NCBI GenBank assembly: GCA_963924555.1
Contig: CAWUPZ010000003.1
Coordinates: 1-64,000 of the forward strand
Source of the DNA: Crambe crambe
Taxonomy: Eukaryota > Porifera > Demospongiae > Poecilosclerida > Crambeidae
Length of the DNA stretch: 64,000 nt
Reading direction: 5' to 3'
Numbering within the stretch: the stretch's first letter is position 1; each line of letters begins with the position of its first letter. The notes under the pieces are model-generated. The model saw only the letters and a list, made by a program, of their open reading frames with translations, was not told the DNA's origin and did no database searches. This document shows positions 39,240-52,989 of this stretch, in pieces. The position numbers and the translations under genes are program-made.

Positions 39240-39956
39240 TCCATAGTTAGCTATAGACTTATAAAATAGCTAATATTATTCTAGAATTTACTACATGAGT
39301 GGGTTTCTCAAGTGATATACTCTTTTTCCACTCATGAAAGAAATGTAAGCATCACCTTTTTTGTACCGGTTTTTTTTTTTGGGGGGGGGGGGGTTATTGT
39401 TCTTATTTTTTTGTACGTAATAGGTTGTAGCTATTGCTATAGCTACTTTTAATCATGTAAACATTAATACAATTTAGATAACCAATAATTATATAAAGCC
39501 ATAGGGTGAACCACATTATAGTGTACTTGAAGGGAATGCACGTGACAAATAGCATGAAGTGGTTCCAATAAAATTAATATAGGTATATCACTATTGAGTT
39601 GTACACTGGAGATTCTAGAACACCTGGTAAATACATAATAGCTACCTCCTTATTAATACATAGTAATTGTTTGATCCTGCAGTTCTCACAGTAAGAGTGT
39701 ATGATGTTAGTATATGGTGTAGCTAGCTACCACATGAGAAACTTGATTCAAGCTAACTTTGGTTAAAGCTATCTGAGTCAGAAGACAACAGTAAAAGTAT
39801 AAATTTGTGTAGCTAGTCCACTTTTGTTCAGATTTACATCTATGACCTCACAATTGATGCTGCTAATGAGATAATTAAGAGCTCAGTGTGATTTGAGTCA
39901 GATTTGGTGGTAGCTAAGTTTGTATTCAACAATAATGCTACCAGGTCAGGCTCTCA
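39240..39956. other. Stretch without a gene
   Basis: AT-rich, with T11G13 (39370-39393). It runs into the start of the second 40-kb copy without any visible junction feature. Confidence 0.5.
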
Positions 39957-40785
39957 TCTCAATTAAGCCATACTCACTCAACAAATTGGGTCTCCACGTG
40001 TCTAAAGTTAGTCAAATAGCTAGCTAGCTAGCTAGCTAGCTAATAGCTACTTTGAAAAAAAAAACCTCTCTGAAACTTCATTCCCCAATGGTGGTCACTA
40101 TAGAGAGGTTCCTCTGTAGTTAGCTACATGCAAAATTATTTAAATTAGCTATATATCTTGTGCCATAGATTATACATGTGTCCTAGCTTTCCTACATAGC
40201 TAATAAATTTTACCTTATAGGCATGCAGTGCCACAGGCAACTTTTATGTTTCTGTGTTCCAGAGTTTGTACAGCTCAGAGGGGTCCGAAACTCAGCAAGG
40301 ATATAAATCAGCTATATATCGCTCTCACTACAGCTAGTACAAATATCAATGTTGAAAATGAACAACTGCACAAGAAGTTACCTAAAATGAGCGTTGGATT
40401 CACTTTCTTTAGCTCATAGCTAATTTCTATAATTCATATACGTAGTTATAATTATATGGCCTAGCTACAATCTTGAACATTTCTCCTCTTTGCCATCCTA
40501 GTACAAGGGAATGCATACCTACATACACGTATATACGTACTTTGCTGTCGCTATAGGCTTCCTTATGGAGTAGTGCAAGTGGGGGAATTTGAATCAGAAA
40601 TGGGTAATGGGTGCCAGACTCACAATGTTCCATAAAAAGGCCGATTTTTTTCTTCATTTTTTTAGGTCATAGTTAGCTAAGATTTGTTATTCTAAAGGCA
40701 TGTCCAGCTAGTGTCCTCCTAAAATCAACTTTCATCTTCCAATGGTTTTTGCATTACAGCTTGACAGTCAGCTAGTGGTCTCAAC

Positions 40786-41436
40786 CTGTGCTTAAAAGCC
40801 ATGTCCAAGAAATAGAATTAGACACATTGTTCCAAGCATCCACAACAGCATATTGGAAATATGATTTGTGGTGCCAAAGAGTGGAGTGGAGTGGAGTGAT
40901 GCTCAAGAAACAGAACATCCTTGCAGGATATCAGAGGTGGAAGAAACGTCTACTCCCAAGTCTATGACTTGACCACTGAAGCTTGGATCACATGATCAAT
41001 CATTCATCACTATACAAGCAGCAAAGGACTGAACATTCCCCAGTTTCTCGACATACAATTTGTGGGGAGGATCCTAGACACATGGAGCTGCAGTATAGTC
41101 AAGTTGAGGAAGGATCAGTCACCCTCCCCGAGTACCTGCCAAGGAGACCTTTGGCCTTGGTAATCGTCTCAAGAATGTGTGTCCTCCAGGAAAGATCACT
41201 TGTGATGGTAACACCCAACAGCAGATCAATGTATTCCAGTGATTCACCCTGCAGCACGAGTTGTGGAGAGAGGGGTTTGTTATTCTTGAATCTTGACACA
41301 ACCATCACCTTGACCTTGTTGATATTCCATGTTCCTCAATCCACTCACAGATCCAGGTCTGCAGCCACAGCAGCAACATCCGAGATAATATGGGATGTCA
41401 TCCACGAGTCACTCTCTCTTACGGTTTCACTGATTG
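40786..41436 (-). mobile_element. LINE remnant, second unit
   Basis: Copy of 830-1480; the core frame is at 41099-41308. Confidence 0.7.
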
Positions 41437-41466
41437 TCAAGCTAAATAATAAGATAATAATAATAA

Positions 41467-42163
41467 TCAGAGAGTGCGCTAGCACTCTCTAAGTAGGGAT
41501 GGCAGGTCAAAGGTCATAGGACTGTATAAACTAAAACTCTTCTTTCTCTTCTACCCTTGCTCTACAGGTTCTCAGAAGGCTACAGTGAGATACTACTTCT
41601 ACAAAGAAGAGAGGAGAGTGTTCAAAAATCAAAAATTCATTCGCTAACATAAGAAAAAAACGAGTTCTAAAATTGACTTTTGTTCATTTTCTTTATAATC
41701 AGAGAGTGCGTTAGCACTCTCTAAGTAGGGATGGCGGGTCAAAGGTCATAAGACAGTATAAACTAAAAACTCTTCTTTCTCTTCTACCCTTACTCTACAG
41801 GTTCTCAGAAGTCTAGAGTGAATTATTACATCTACAAAGAAGAGAGGAGAATATTCCAAAACCAAAAATTCATTCGCTAACATAAGAAAAAAACGATGTC
41901 TAAAATTGACTTTTGTTCTTTTTCTTTATAATCAGAGAGTGCGCTAGCACTCTCTAAGTAGGGATGGCGGGTCAAAGGTCATAAGACTGTATAACTAAAA
42001 ACTCTTCTTTCTCTTCTACCCTTACTCTACAGGTTTTCAGAAGGCTACAGTGAATTACTACATCTACAAAGAAGAGAGGAGAATGTTCCAAAACCAAAAA
42101 TTCATTCGCTAACATAAGAAAAAAACGATGTCTAAAATTGACTTTTGTTCTATTTCTTTATAA
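41467..42163 (+). repeat. Repeat B triple array, second unit
   Basis: Copy of 1511-2207 with the same copy-specific differences among the three units. Confidence 0.9.
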
Positions 42164-42187
42164 TAATAATAATAAGGATAATAATAA

Positions 42188-42911
42188 GATCGACGTACCG
42201 ACTTACTGGCTATAGTCATCAAAATTCTGCTTTGGCCATCTGTTAGAGCGGCACCTAGAGGCTGATCTTTGCTATTAGTTTTGACTAAGGCTCTACTTCA
42301 CTATTCGAGCACTCGGAACACTAGCTAATCTTTCGACGTCATTTTGAAGCGCACGTCGGTAGGGGGCGGGGCTTATGGGCGGGGCCACGTTAAAGTGCAC
42401 GTGTACAGTACAGCCTAATCAGTTCAGTAGCTAACGCTATTTATTCTTATCTGATGATGTTCCTGACACTCCTTGCTACATGGCAGTATAGATGCTCATC
42501 CTATAGTACTATTATAATACTTGGCTGTAGTGTAGTCAGCTCACTTCACTATGCCATGTACATGTCATTTACATTGCTGTTGTTAGATAAAACTAAATAA
42601 ATTCTTCCAGAGACTGTATGTCAACTTCAAGCACTAAGAAAAAGAATAGAAACAAGTGAGCGCAAAAAATTCCTTCTGAATAAAAAGGTTAAGTAGGGAT
42701 GGCCTAAAATCTAGCTGGGCTGTATAATGTACTGCAGCCTCATATGAAAACAATCTCTACTTTTACAACGGCCCATAGCTAGCTATGGGTAGTGGATGTA
42801 AATGTAGGGATTGTTTTCATATGAGGCTGCAGTACATTATACAGCCCAGCTAGATTTTAGGCCATCCCTACTTAACCTTTTTATTCAGAAGGAATTTTTT
42901 GCGCTCACTTG
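42188..42911 (+). repeat. A-C-D composite 1, second unit
   Basis: A at 42188-42390, C at 42396-42652, palindrome D at 42653-42911. Confidence 0.9.
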
Positions 42912-42920
42912 TAATAATAA

Positions 42921-43231
42921 CAAGTAAGGGAAAAAGCATTTCGTGAAATGAAAAAAAGATGTAGGGATGACCACTGCTCAAAAAAGTAAGGAAACAAGAA
43001 GGATGGAAATGGGATCAATCTTTGTTCTGTATATCCAGCCAACAATCCCTACATATACACACATTACTACACTATAATCTGAAGTTACCTGACGTATATG
43101 TAGGGATTGTTGGCTGGATATACAGAACAAAGATTGATCCCATTTCCATCCTTCTTGTTTCCTTACTTTTTTGAGCAGTGGTCATCCCTACATCTTTTTT
43201 TCATTTCACGAAATGCTTTTTCCCTTACTTG
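42921..43231 (+). repeat. Palindrome E, second unit
   Basis: Copy of 2965-3275. Confidence 0.95.
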
Positions 43232-43565
43232 TTCCTGGTCTTTTTTCCTCTCTTTTATGGTTTTAGCTATGATTAGAGTTCATTCTTCTATGTGTATGTA
43301 GGGACAGATGAAAGAAGTTCTCCAATAGCATACCAGCCCAATCATTTATCGAGTCAAGGTGTTGTGTTGTTGAGCCATACTTGGAGGTCGAAGATGCTGA
43401 AATAGAGTCTACCGTGGTGAATCTAAATCCCCGAATCGATACAGTAGTCTATCATCAGCTAGAGCTAGCTAGCTAGCTAGCTAGAGACAGCTGAGTAATA
43501 TTATGATTTCGAATAATTGGATATTCAAATACATGCGCATGCGTATTATAGAAAAGATGGCTTCC

Positions 43566-43725
43566 TAATTGAATTAGTCGAGTGCTGTGCTCCATAGTGT
43601 CTCCTTTTTCATCGACTCTTTCGAGGATCAACGAGTAGAAAAGATCGTAGTTGGTAGAATTTGGAGTGGATTTGTCCAGAAATCATGGCTGTAGCTTGAG
43701 TGGTTCGAGAGATATGGTTGTCTAA

Positions 43726-43775
<50 letters not shown>

Positions 43776-44018
43776 GAGAAGAAGAAGAATATAGCGATTT
43801 ACCTGCTTGCCGTATTTCTGAAACGGTAAGCTCCCTGGTCCTGAAACTTGGTCTGCACATTGTAGTAGGCTCTAGTAGGCTGGATAATCATTCACAGTAG
43901 CTTTTGTTAGGTCTAAGTGGGAGAACTAGAATTTCACTTTAGTATTAGTCTATAGGCGGCGCGCGCGGCCGTCCGAGTCATCCCTACATATATAGAGAGT
44001 GCTACCGCACTCTCTGAT
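43566..44018 (+). repeat. Repeat H with (AAT)n, second unit
   Basis: Copy of 3610-4062. The AAT run has the same length as in the first unit, which is notable for a fast-changing microsatellite. Confidence 0.8.
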
Positions 44019-44038
44019 AATAATAATAATAATAATCA

Positions 44039-44248
44039 GATCGACGTACCGGCTTACTGGCTATAGTCATCAAAATTCTGCTTTGGCCATCTGTTAGAGC
44101 GGCACCTAGAGGCTGATCTTTTGCTATTAGTTTTGACTAAGGCTCTACTTCACTATTCGAGCACTCGGAACACTAGCTAATCTTTCGACGCCATTTTGAA
44201 GCGCACGTTGGTAGGGGGCGGGGCTTATGGGCGGAGCCACGTAAGCTT
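44039..44248 (+). repeat. Repeat A, copy 2, second unit
   Basis: Copy of 4083-4292. Confidence 0.9.
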
Positions 44249-45146
44249 AGCTAGGTCTTCGTTTAGCCATAGATATGCTAGACTACGTACACAGGATTGG
44301 AAACAGGGCATGCGCGCGTAGAATTTATAGACCATCCGTGTAGGTACCTGGCGAACAGAGAAATCTTACACAAAATAAGAAAGAGGATGAAAGGCAAGGT
44401 ATTTAGCGCAGCAATAATTATGATTATAAGTGAAAAGGCTCAATGACCTATAGCTGTAGTAGTTTATCATGTCAGTTTAGTCTATTTACTGTTGCTATGG
44501 AAGAAAAACGTGGAAACAGGTGACTGAAAAGTTTTGTGGCACTCCTACTACTAAAATAGAAGTCTAGCTGCCTTACTTTTGGTATAAAATGAAAGATACT
44601 AGTTGACCATATGTGACAGGATTTGGAAAAAAGGGGAATATCGCGCAAAAATTTAAAATTGAGTTATTTACATAGCGTGGTAGTTCATACCTCGGGGAGT
44701 AGATTGGTACTAGGCCCGAAGCCAAATTCTAAACGATCACTAAGTTACACGCGCGCTGAATTCTTTGCCTCAGGAGGAAGTTAAATCATTGATTACTTCA
44801 TTTCCTCTTCTTTAGTCTTGGTCCGTAATCTTTCACGTAGTTCCGCGTTATGGATTACATCATTGATTTAAATGTAACCGCGTGGTAGCAAGAAAGGAAG
44901 GAGAAGGAAGCTTTCTTTTGTATGTGTTTAGTCATTCATGTAACCCTACCTCTAGCAACTGACTAAGTCTGGAAATGAACTACTACTGGAAGAATACAAG
45001 AGGTAATTTTTTAAAGGGCAGTATTGAAGTTTAACTGTTTATGAAGCTTACCAAGTAACTGCTATTTCGCTTGTCTCTAGCGCTTCTATAACCTTAAAAA
45101 TAGGCTATTCTGAAGCAGAGAGGATGAAGCACTACAATTAGGTGAG

Positions 45147-45686
45147 TTACTTTGTTGAGCTGAAGCTGTAAGATACCTTGTATGTTATGCTTTTTAGCTT
45201 GTAACCTTGTAATCTACCATGAGAAAGGATCAAGAACACATGGGGTAAGAACTTTATTGTAAAGTTAGGTACCTCACTTATTGATGTCGTGTTCTTTTGT
45301 AATGAGCTGATCTCCTTTCCACACACATCCACACCCCCCTCCATGAACTGCCCCACAAACAAATCTTCCTTCATCTCACCCGGCATCAGCTCAAATTTCA
45401 CCTCACCACCAAAGTCCACACGCCTCATTGCCTCCTCAACCAACTCCTCAGTGCTCAACTCTACATACTCGTCACCATCTCCTCCATTCATATCACATGC
45501 ACCTCTACCACTTTCCACCTCTATACCGCTACTACTCCCTCCCTCTGTACAAGCCACTCCAACCTCACCATTCTCTCCCAACCAGTCATCAAACCTCCCA
45601 AGATCACCATGCACACCATCATCCACCAAATGTGCACCACTATTGTGGAGGTAAAATGTACCTATGTAAGATAGTTTACTTATCAT
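45147..45686 (-). CDS. Acidic protein second exon, second unit
   Basis: Identical to 5191-5730. Confidence 0.5.
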   Translation of the reverse strand: MISKLSYIGTFYLHNSGAHLVDDGVHGDLGRFDDWLGENGEVGVACTEGGSSSGIEVESGRGACDMNGGDGDEYVELSTEELVEEAMRRVDFGGEVKFELMPGEMKEDLFVGQFMEGGVDVCGKEISSLQKNTTSISEVPNFTIKFLPHVFLILSHGRLQGYKLKSITYKVSYSFSSTK

Positions 45687-46081
45687 AACTACCCTTTGTT
45701 GTACTACAATTTAATTATTCGTTCATTGCACTAACTTAGATCCCTTTCTTAATAATGCACACTTAACAGCTACCCCTTTCTTTACAGTGCACACTTATCC
45801 TTTGTATTGTGTAATCTATTTAATTATTCATCCGTTGTATCTAACATTACTTCTATGATCCCTTTCTTAATGATGCACACCTAACATCCTATCTCAAAAA
45901 AAAATTCAGTATCACTCTTGTTATAATGAGCACTAAAGAGCACTAAAGCCATTAATGGTGTTGCATAAGTTTTCTTAGCAGTGAGCTTAACTTTGTTGTT
46001 CTCCTTTTGCTCGTATGAATGCCGTAAAATTTTCTAACTTAAACATATCCAGCTACAATCAATTTAAATCATTTTTAAGTC

Positions 46082-46291
46082 TTATTTAAGTCTTAAATGC
46101 AATAAACCTCTCTCTTCAGGTTCGGAGATTCCAAAATCGTCATTGACATCATCCAGCTGCTCCTCATCATCTCTGCAAGAAGGGTCAAAGAAGTCACTGA
46201 TGACCTCCATCATAGACTCCTGATCATCTTCAGAGAGTTGCAGAAGCTGATTGATAGCTGTTGCTGCTTCACTAGCACAATACTTAGCCAT
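46082..46291 (-). CDS. Acidic protein first exon, second unit
   Basis: Identical to 6126-6335. The second exon is within 45147-45686. Confidence 0.5.
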   Translation of the reverse strand: MAKYCASEAATAINQLLQLSEDDQESMMEVISDFFDPSCRDDEEQLDDVNDDFGISEPEERGLLHLRLK

Positions 46292-47696
46292 TGAAATTCA
46301 ATACTTGTGGTTACTGTGGTAACAAAAAATTAAATAAGGGAAAGTCCCAGATTAACCGCGCACTACTAGGTTTACGTAAGCCGTAAATTGTAACGTAGAG
46401 TCCGTTTACGCTTGGTAAGTTTTTGAAGAAACTTCTAACAGCGCGCTTGCCTACTTCTAATGGTTTCTGACTCTTCAAACTTGGCATGGAAGTAGACCAA
46501 AGATCTAAGATATATTTGAGGTAAAAAAAAATTCTTAGAAAAAAAAATTTTTTTTTGGTTGAGCCATAGATATACTAGACTACGTACACAGGATTGGAAA
46601 CAGGGCATGCGCGCGTAGAATTTATAGACCATCCGTGTAGGTACCTGGCGAACAGAGAAATCTTATACAAAATAAGAAAGAGGGTGAAAGGCAAGGTATT
46701 TTGCGCAGCAATAATTATGATTATAAGTGAAAAGGCTCAATGACCTATAGCTGTAGTAGTTTATCATGTCAGTTTAGTCTATTTACTGTTGCTATGGAAG
46801 AAAAACGTGGAAACAGGTGACTGAAAAGTTTTATGGCACTCCTACTACTAAAATAGAAGTCTAGCTGCCTTACTTTTGGTATAAAATGAAAGATACTAGT
46901 TGACCATATGTACTCAAGTAGTTTTAATTTTGTGCAGGGCTGGAGATGGCATGCCATTTGCCATTGATGGTTTAAGAAGCCATTTCACTATGTTGTTGTT
47001 CTTATATGAGGAGATGAGATACCTTCTTGTATCAGGGGCAGGAAAGGATACACTGGGGCAGCTTTACTCTTCATCTTGATCCCTCAAAACAAGTATATCA
47101 CAACAAATCTCTCAATGAATTGGATGTTCAGCAGTGCACTATCAGTACTTGTTATTATTTTTTTTTTATTATAACATGAAAGGAAATATGTGTAAAGTGA
47201 CAGTATTAGTTGCTACATTATAGTATCCTTCTTTACTATAGCTTTTCTTGACAGCCAGCCATGGGTAATCTGAAGAAACAGTAACATCGACATGATTTTT
47301 TTACAGGCACCTTTAAAAAGTACATATGTACATATAAATGATCACTACCTAACAGATTAGTGGGGAAAAAGAGACTATACTTTTAACATCCAAGCTCCAG
47401 AGGTCCACAAAGTCGAACTACCATTGTTACTCGCAATTATACCCTCTAACACTTGAGAAACCAGCCTTTTTAAGAACCATGCTTGTTTAGCACTATACTA
47501 GCCCACTCTTTGCATTCTTTGAACTTACCAATTGGCTATAGTTTAGCAGATATTTGGCACACTACTTCTCCTCCCCTGTTTGTTTGGGGCAATTTAGCAC
47601 GAACAGCTGCCTACACGGATTGTCAGTATTGTCGTTATGGGCGCACGTGACCTGTTTCCAATCCTGTGTACGTAGTCTAGTATATCTATGGTTTAG

Positions 47697-48352
47697 CTAG
47701 CTATTATTCTTATCTGATGATGTTCCAGTCACTCCTTGCTGAATTGCAGTACAGATGCTCATCTTATAGTAGTATTATAGCCAGTACTTGGCTGTAGTGT
47801 AGTCAGCTCACTTCACCATGCCATGCACATGTCATTAAGCTACATTGCTGTTGCTGTAAAGTTTTATATTAAATAATAGACAAAACTTAAATAGCTAAAC
47901 AAATTCTTCAACCAGAGACTGTGTATGTACCTACAAAAGAAAAAGATAAGTTTATGTAGAGCTGGCTTTGTACTGTAGACTCGTGTCAAATTAATAATCA
48001 CTGCATGCATACTCTCAGTTGAAGTGACAGTCAATACTGCCACTCAATTCTTTACATACACAACTTACATTCAACTTCAAGCACTAAGAAAAAAGGATAG
48101 AAACAAGTGAATGCAAAACATTTCTTCTAAATAAAAAGGTTAAGTAGGGATAGCTTAAAATCTAGCTGGGCTATATAATGTACTGCAGCCTCATATGAAA
48201 ACAATCCCTACTTTTACAACTGCCATAGCTAGCTATAGGTAGTGGATGTAAATGTAGGATTATGAGGCTGCAGTACATTATATAGCCCAGCTAGATTTTA
48301 AGCTATCCCTACTTAACCTTTTTATTTAGAAGAAATTTTTTGCATTCACTTG
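47697..48352 (+). repeat. Repeat C and palindrome D, copy 2, second unit
   Basis: C at 47697-48103 and D at 48104-48352 with the same shortened right arm. Confidence 0.9.
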
Positions 48353-48388
48353 TAATAATAATAATAATAATAAGGATAATAAATATAA

Positions 48389-48598
48389 GATCAACGCCCC
48401 GACTTACTGGCTATAGTCATCAAAATTCTACTTTGGCCATCTGTTAGAGCGGCACCTAGAGGCTGATCTTTTGCTATTAATTTTGACTAAGGCTCTACTT
48501 CACTATTCGATAGCACTCGGCACTAGCTAATTCTTTCTACGCCATTTTGAAGCGCACGTCGGTAGGGGGCGGGGTTATGGGCGGAGCCACGTAAGCTT
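48389..48598 (+). repeat. Repeat A, copy 3, second unit
   Basis: Copy of 8433-8642. Confidence 0.9.
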
Positions 48599-48617
48599 CT
48601 TAAGTTTAGCTAGCTAA

Positions 48618-49271
48618 GCCAAGGGCGTATCGACCCGCCGAAGGCGGGGAGAGGGCATGCAACTCCCATACAGGCTGTATAGCCACCGAAATGCTGCAGG
48701 TTACTAAAAATAGATTTCGGTGCGCTATACGCGCGCATGCGATGACGCGTGGTGAGCTCATGAATTAAATCAGCTGACTATTATCATATGACGTAGCTAC
48801 ACCAGCTAGCACTACAAGTACTATAGTATAGCCCTACAGATCGAGATGGAGTCACCAGAACTCCGCAAGGAATGTGTTGAAGAAGTAGAAGGACTGTAGA
48901 ACCTATTTGTACTTCAATCTGTTCGTCAGAAGTTGCTGACTAAGTTTGCTTCTCCAGCTGTAGCCTCAACGGCGGAAGTAGGCTCGTTAAGCTCAATCTT
49001 TCAGTTATCAATTCCTGGTCTAATTCGAAATTTGCCTCAGCCATGCATGCTTTCAAAGGACTGTGGCTTTGGAGTTGAAAGCCGGCCGGCCGGCTAGCTG
49101 TTTGCGCGCGCGTGTGCGGTATACTATACTATACTATGCATGTACTAGTGATGAAATGTGACGCCAAACCGCAATCTATTTTTAGTAACCTCCAGCATTT
49201 CGGTGGCTATACAGCCTGTATAGGAGTTGCATGCCCTCTCCCCGCCTTCGGCGGGTCGATACGCCCTTGGC
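48618..49271. mobile_element. Harbinger-like MITE, second unit
   Basis: Copy of 8662-9315 with the same TAA flanks; the exon-like fragment is at 48846-49070. Confidence 0.85.
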
Positions 49272-49300
49272 TAAGCTTAGCTAGGTCTTCAGTTTAATCG

Positions 49301-49877
49301 TTTAGCTATCTATTCATTCTTATCTGATGATGTTCCAGTCACTCCTTGCTGAATTACAGTAATTATAGTAGTATTATATAGCCAATACTTGGCTGTAGTG
49401 TAGTCACCATGCTCATTTACATTGCTATTGCTGATATTAAATTTAATAGCTAACAGACAAAACTGAATAGCTAAACAAATTCTTCAGCCAGTGACCCTAC
49501 AAAAGAAAAAGATAAGGTTTATGTAGAGCTGGCTTTGTACTGTACTGTAGCTTCATCACTGCATACTCTCAGTTGAAGTGACGGTCAATGCAAGCACTAA
49601 GAAAAAGGATGGAAACAAGTGAGCACAAAAAATTTCTTCAAAATAAAAAAAGGTTAAGTAGGGATAGCCTAAAATCTAGCTGGGCTATATAAATGTACTG
49701 CAGCCTAGCTCGTATGAAAACAATCCCTACTTTTACAACTGCCGTAGCTAGCTATAGGTAGTGGATGTAAATGTAGGGATTGTTTTCATACGAGCTAGGC
49801 TGCAGTACATTTATATAGCCCAGCTAGATTTTAGGCTATCCCTACTTAACCTTAAAGAAATTTTTTGTGCTCACTTG
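49301..49877 (+). repeat. Repeat C and palindrome D, copy 3, second unit
   Basis: C at 49301-49615 and D at 49616-49877. Confidence 0.9.
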
Positions 49878-49898
49878 TAATAATAAGGATAATAATAA

Positions 49899-50750
49899 GA
49901 TCGACGTACCGGCTTGCTGGCTATAGTCATCAAAATTCTGCTTTGGCCATCTGTTAGAGCGGCACCTAGAGGCTGATCTTTTGCTATTAGTTTTGACTAA
50001 GGCTCTACTTCACTATTCGAGCACTCGGAACACTAGCTAATCTTTCTACGCCATTTTGAAGCACGTCGGTAGGGGGCGGGGCTTATGGGCGGAGCCACGT
50101 AAGCTCGTTTAGCTAGCTAATTTTTATTCTTATCTGATGATGTTCCAGTCCTCCTTGCTGAATTACAGCACAGATGCTCATCTTATAGCAGTATTATAGC
50201 CAGTACTTGGCTGTAGTGTAGTCAGCTCACTTCACCATGCCAGGCACATGTCATTTAGCTTTACATTGCTGTTGCTGTAAAGTTTAATATTAAATAATAG
50301 ACAAAACTTAAATACTAAGCTAAACAAATTCTTCAACCAGAGACTGTGTAAGGTTTATGTAGACTTGTGTCAAATTAATAATCACTGCATGCATGCTCTC
50401 AGTTGAAGTGACAGTCACTAGACTGCCATTCAATTCTTTACATACACAAACTTACATTCAACTTCAAGCAATAAGAAAAAAGGATGGAAACAAGTGAGCA
50501 CAAAAAATTTCTTCTAAATAAAAGGTTGAGTAGGGATAGCTTAAAATCTAGCTGGGTTATAATAATGTACTTGCAGCCTTGTATGAAAACAATCCCTACT
50601 TTTACAACTGCCATAGCTAGCTATAGGTAGTGGATGTAAATGTAGGGATTGTTTTCATACAAGGCTGCAAGTACATTATTATAACCCAGCTAGATTTTAA
50701 GCTATCCCTACTTAACCTTTTATTTAGAAGAAATTTTTTGTGCTCACTTG
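49899..50750 (+). repeat. A-C-D composite 4, second unit
   Basis: A at 49899-50104, C at 50105-50490, D at 50491-50750: the uninterrupted form of the composite. Confidence 0.9.
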
Positions 50751-50986
50751 TATATACTAGAGATGCTCGTATAGCATTAGTTGGGCGAGCAAGCAGCCAG
50801 TGGTCATTTCAATGTGCTCCTCCCTCACTTATGACTAGGGTATGTTCGTGTAACATTTAGCACCTCTATGACAAAATGCTGTAGAAAACAATAAGCTCAA
50901 GCTGTTTGCTCTAAGTGCTATGGGCATGTTTCATTTGTGGGGTCAAAGGTCAAACGAACGTGCGCATGCGTATTTGTTTGTCTGTG

Positions 50987-52090
50987 CATAGATATAAGAT
51001 GTTTACGGGATTGGAAACGGATCACGTGCTCTCGTTAGCAACTAACAACCGAGGCGCGTTGACAGCTGAATGACATAGCACTTTTGTCAAAGTTGCTGTT
51101 CTGACAAGATCCGTGAGGTAAGACTTATGCCAATGATACTATAATACACTAGGGCATAGATTTACTGTATGAAATAAATTTCAGCTCAGATTTTCAAGTT
51201 TATTCCTACAAATACTACTGTAGTGGTTAATGGGACTGTAATCCCTCTCACGCTTGATGGAATCAATTGCTGTTGCCCATTTTCTGATCAAAAGGCATGT
51301 AAACTTTAGCTACATGGAATAGTAATGTTGGTTTTTGTATTAGCTGACATATATTATTGTCTCTAGCATTTGCAAGTGGTGTTAAAAATGTAATCCCTCT
51401 CCCAAGAAATAGATTAACAATATTGAAACTGTATTAGTTATTTCAGGGAAAGGATAGAACAGTAAATGGAATTGGTGCATTCGTTTTCTATACAATAGTC
51501 ATCCTATGGAGATGGCAAGCTTACTATATTTCCCCCCTAATATCCATAGGGTCCACAGGACAGCTGACTGAGCCGAATTCTTGAGGTGGATGGTGTCAAA
51601 ACCCAACAGCGGAAGTATTGCAATAATGTTGATGAGGGAGAACTGAGCAGAAACTGGCGGATAACTTTGGGGCAAAATTATCTAGCTATAATAATAATGA
51701 ATTTATGTCTAATTTTAATACCAAAAGTCATTCTGGCCTTTCTTTCAAATCAATCACATAAAATTAATGTATAATGAGCAATGATAGGTACTCATAGTTA
51801 TAATTACAAGGAAAAAAGTTATGAATAATTAATAACTTCCTTCCTCAGACTCTCCAACTTCAACTCTCTGACTCTTCACTTCTTCAATACCTTCCCCTTA
51901 GCTTACTTGTACTATTCTGTGAACTGTAGGGGCAGAATATCACTTTAACTGCCTTGAAAGGAGTGAATATTGATCTCTTTTCACAACGATTAATATAATT
52001 AATGCTGCATGCGCGTGCGCATCTGTCAACGCGCCACGGTTGTGCAGTTCATTGGGCGTTTCCAATCCCGTAAAACCTCTTATATCTATG
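50987..52090. mobile_element. 1.1-kb terminal-inverted-repeat element, second unit
   Basis: Copy of 11031-12134; the partial repeat F lies just before it (50751-50986). Confidence 0.75.
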
Positions 52091-52091
52091 G

Positions 52092-52902
52092 TTCGTGTAA
52101 CATATTCAATCAGCGAGCGAAGCAGTTGGTGAAAGTCATTTGTACTTTGACTTACTAAGATATTGCAGCTGCATACATAGGAGGCTGTATAATGCTTACC
52201 ACAAGCACTTAGAAAGCCAAGCGCCTACAATCCACTTAGCACCTCTATGACAAAATGCTGTAGAAAACAATAAGCTCAAGCTGTTTGTTCTAAGTGCTAT
52301 GGGCATGTTTCATTTGTGGGGTCAAAGGTCAAACGAACGTGCGCATGCGTATTACTAGGCTAGTCTGCGCATGCGTAGTATACCGTTGAATATAACCGTT
52401 GAATATGAGGATTTATTCAACGGCTGGTCTATGGGGAAAATGTACTAGTGGGCGTGGTCTGTAAGAATAAATAAATATATATCTCGAGCTCCCGTTGACA
52501 TGACCAGAGAGTGGCTCGCTTCGCTCGCCAATAAGACTTACTAGGGTATGTTCGTGTAACATATTCAATCGGCGAGCGAAGCAGTTGGTGAAAGTCATTT
52601 GTACTTTGACTTACTAAGATATTCTAGCTGCATACATAGGAGGCTGTATAATGCTTACCACAAGCACTTAGAAAGCCAAGCGCCTACAATCCACTTAGCG
52701 CCTCTATGACAAAATGCTGTAGAAAGCAATAAGCTCTAGCTGTTTGTTCTAAGTGCTATGGGCATATTTCATTTGTGGGGTCAAAGCTATTGACGTACGT
52801 ACGTATATATATATAAATATATAAATATATATCTCGAGCTCCCGTTGACATGACCAGAGAGAGGCTCGCTTCGCTCGCCAATTACACGAGTCAGCGTGAG
52901 AT
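52092..52902 (+). repeat. Repeat F tandem, second unit
   Basis: Copy of 12136-12946. Confidence 0.8.
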
Positions 52903-52989
52903 AGATATGGGGAGATGGGATGGGCTACTTTCACTTAGATCAGTGTGGTGATGTCATAGCTTATCACGTGCGTGCACCCGCTCGCAAAA

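Larger units (their letters stand above)
44267..47691. mobile_element. 3.4-kb terminal-inverted-repeat element, second unit
   Basis: Copy of 4311-7735, including the TTTAG flanks, the internal left-end copy (46560-46909) and the minus-strand exons at 46082-46291 and 45147-45686. Confidence 0.85.
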
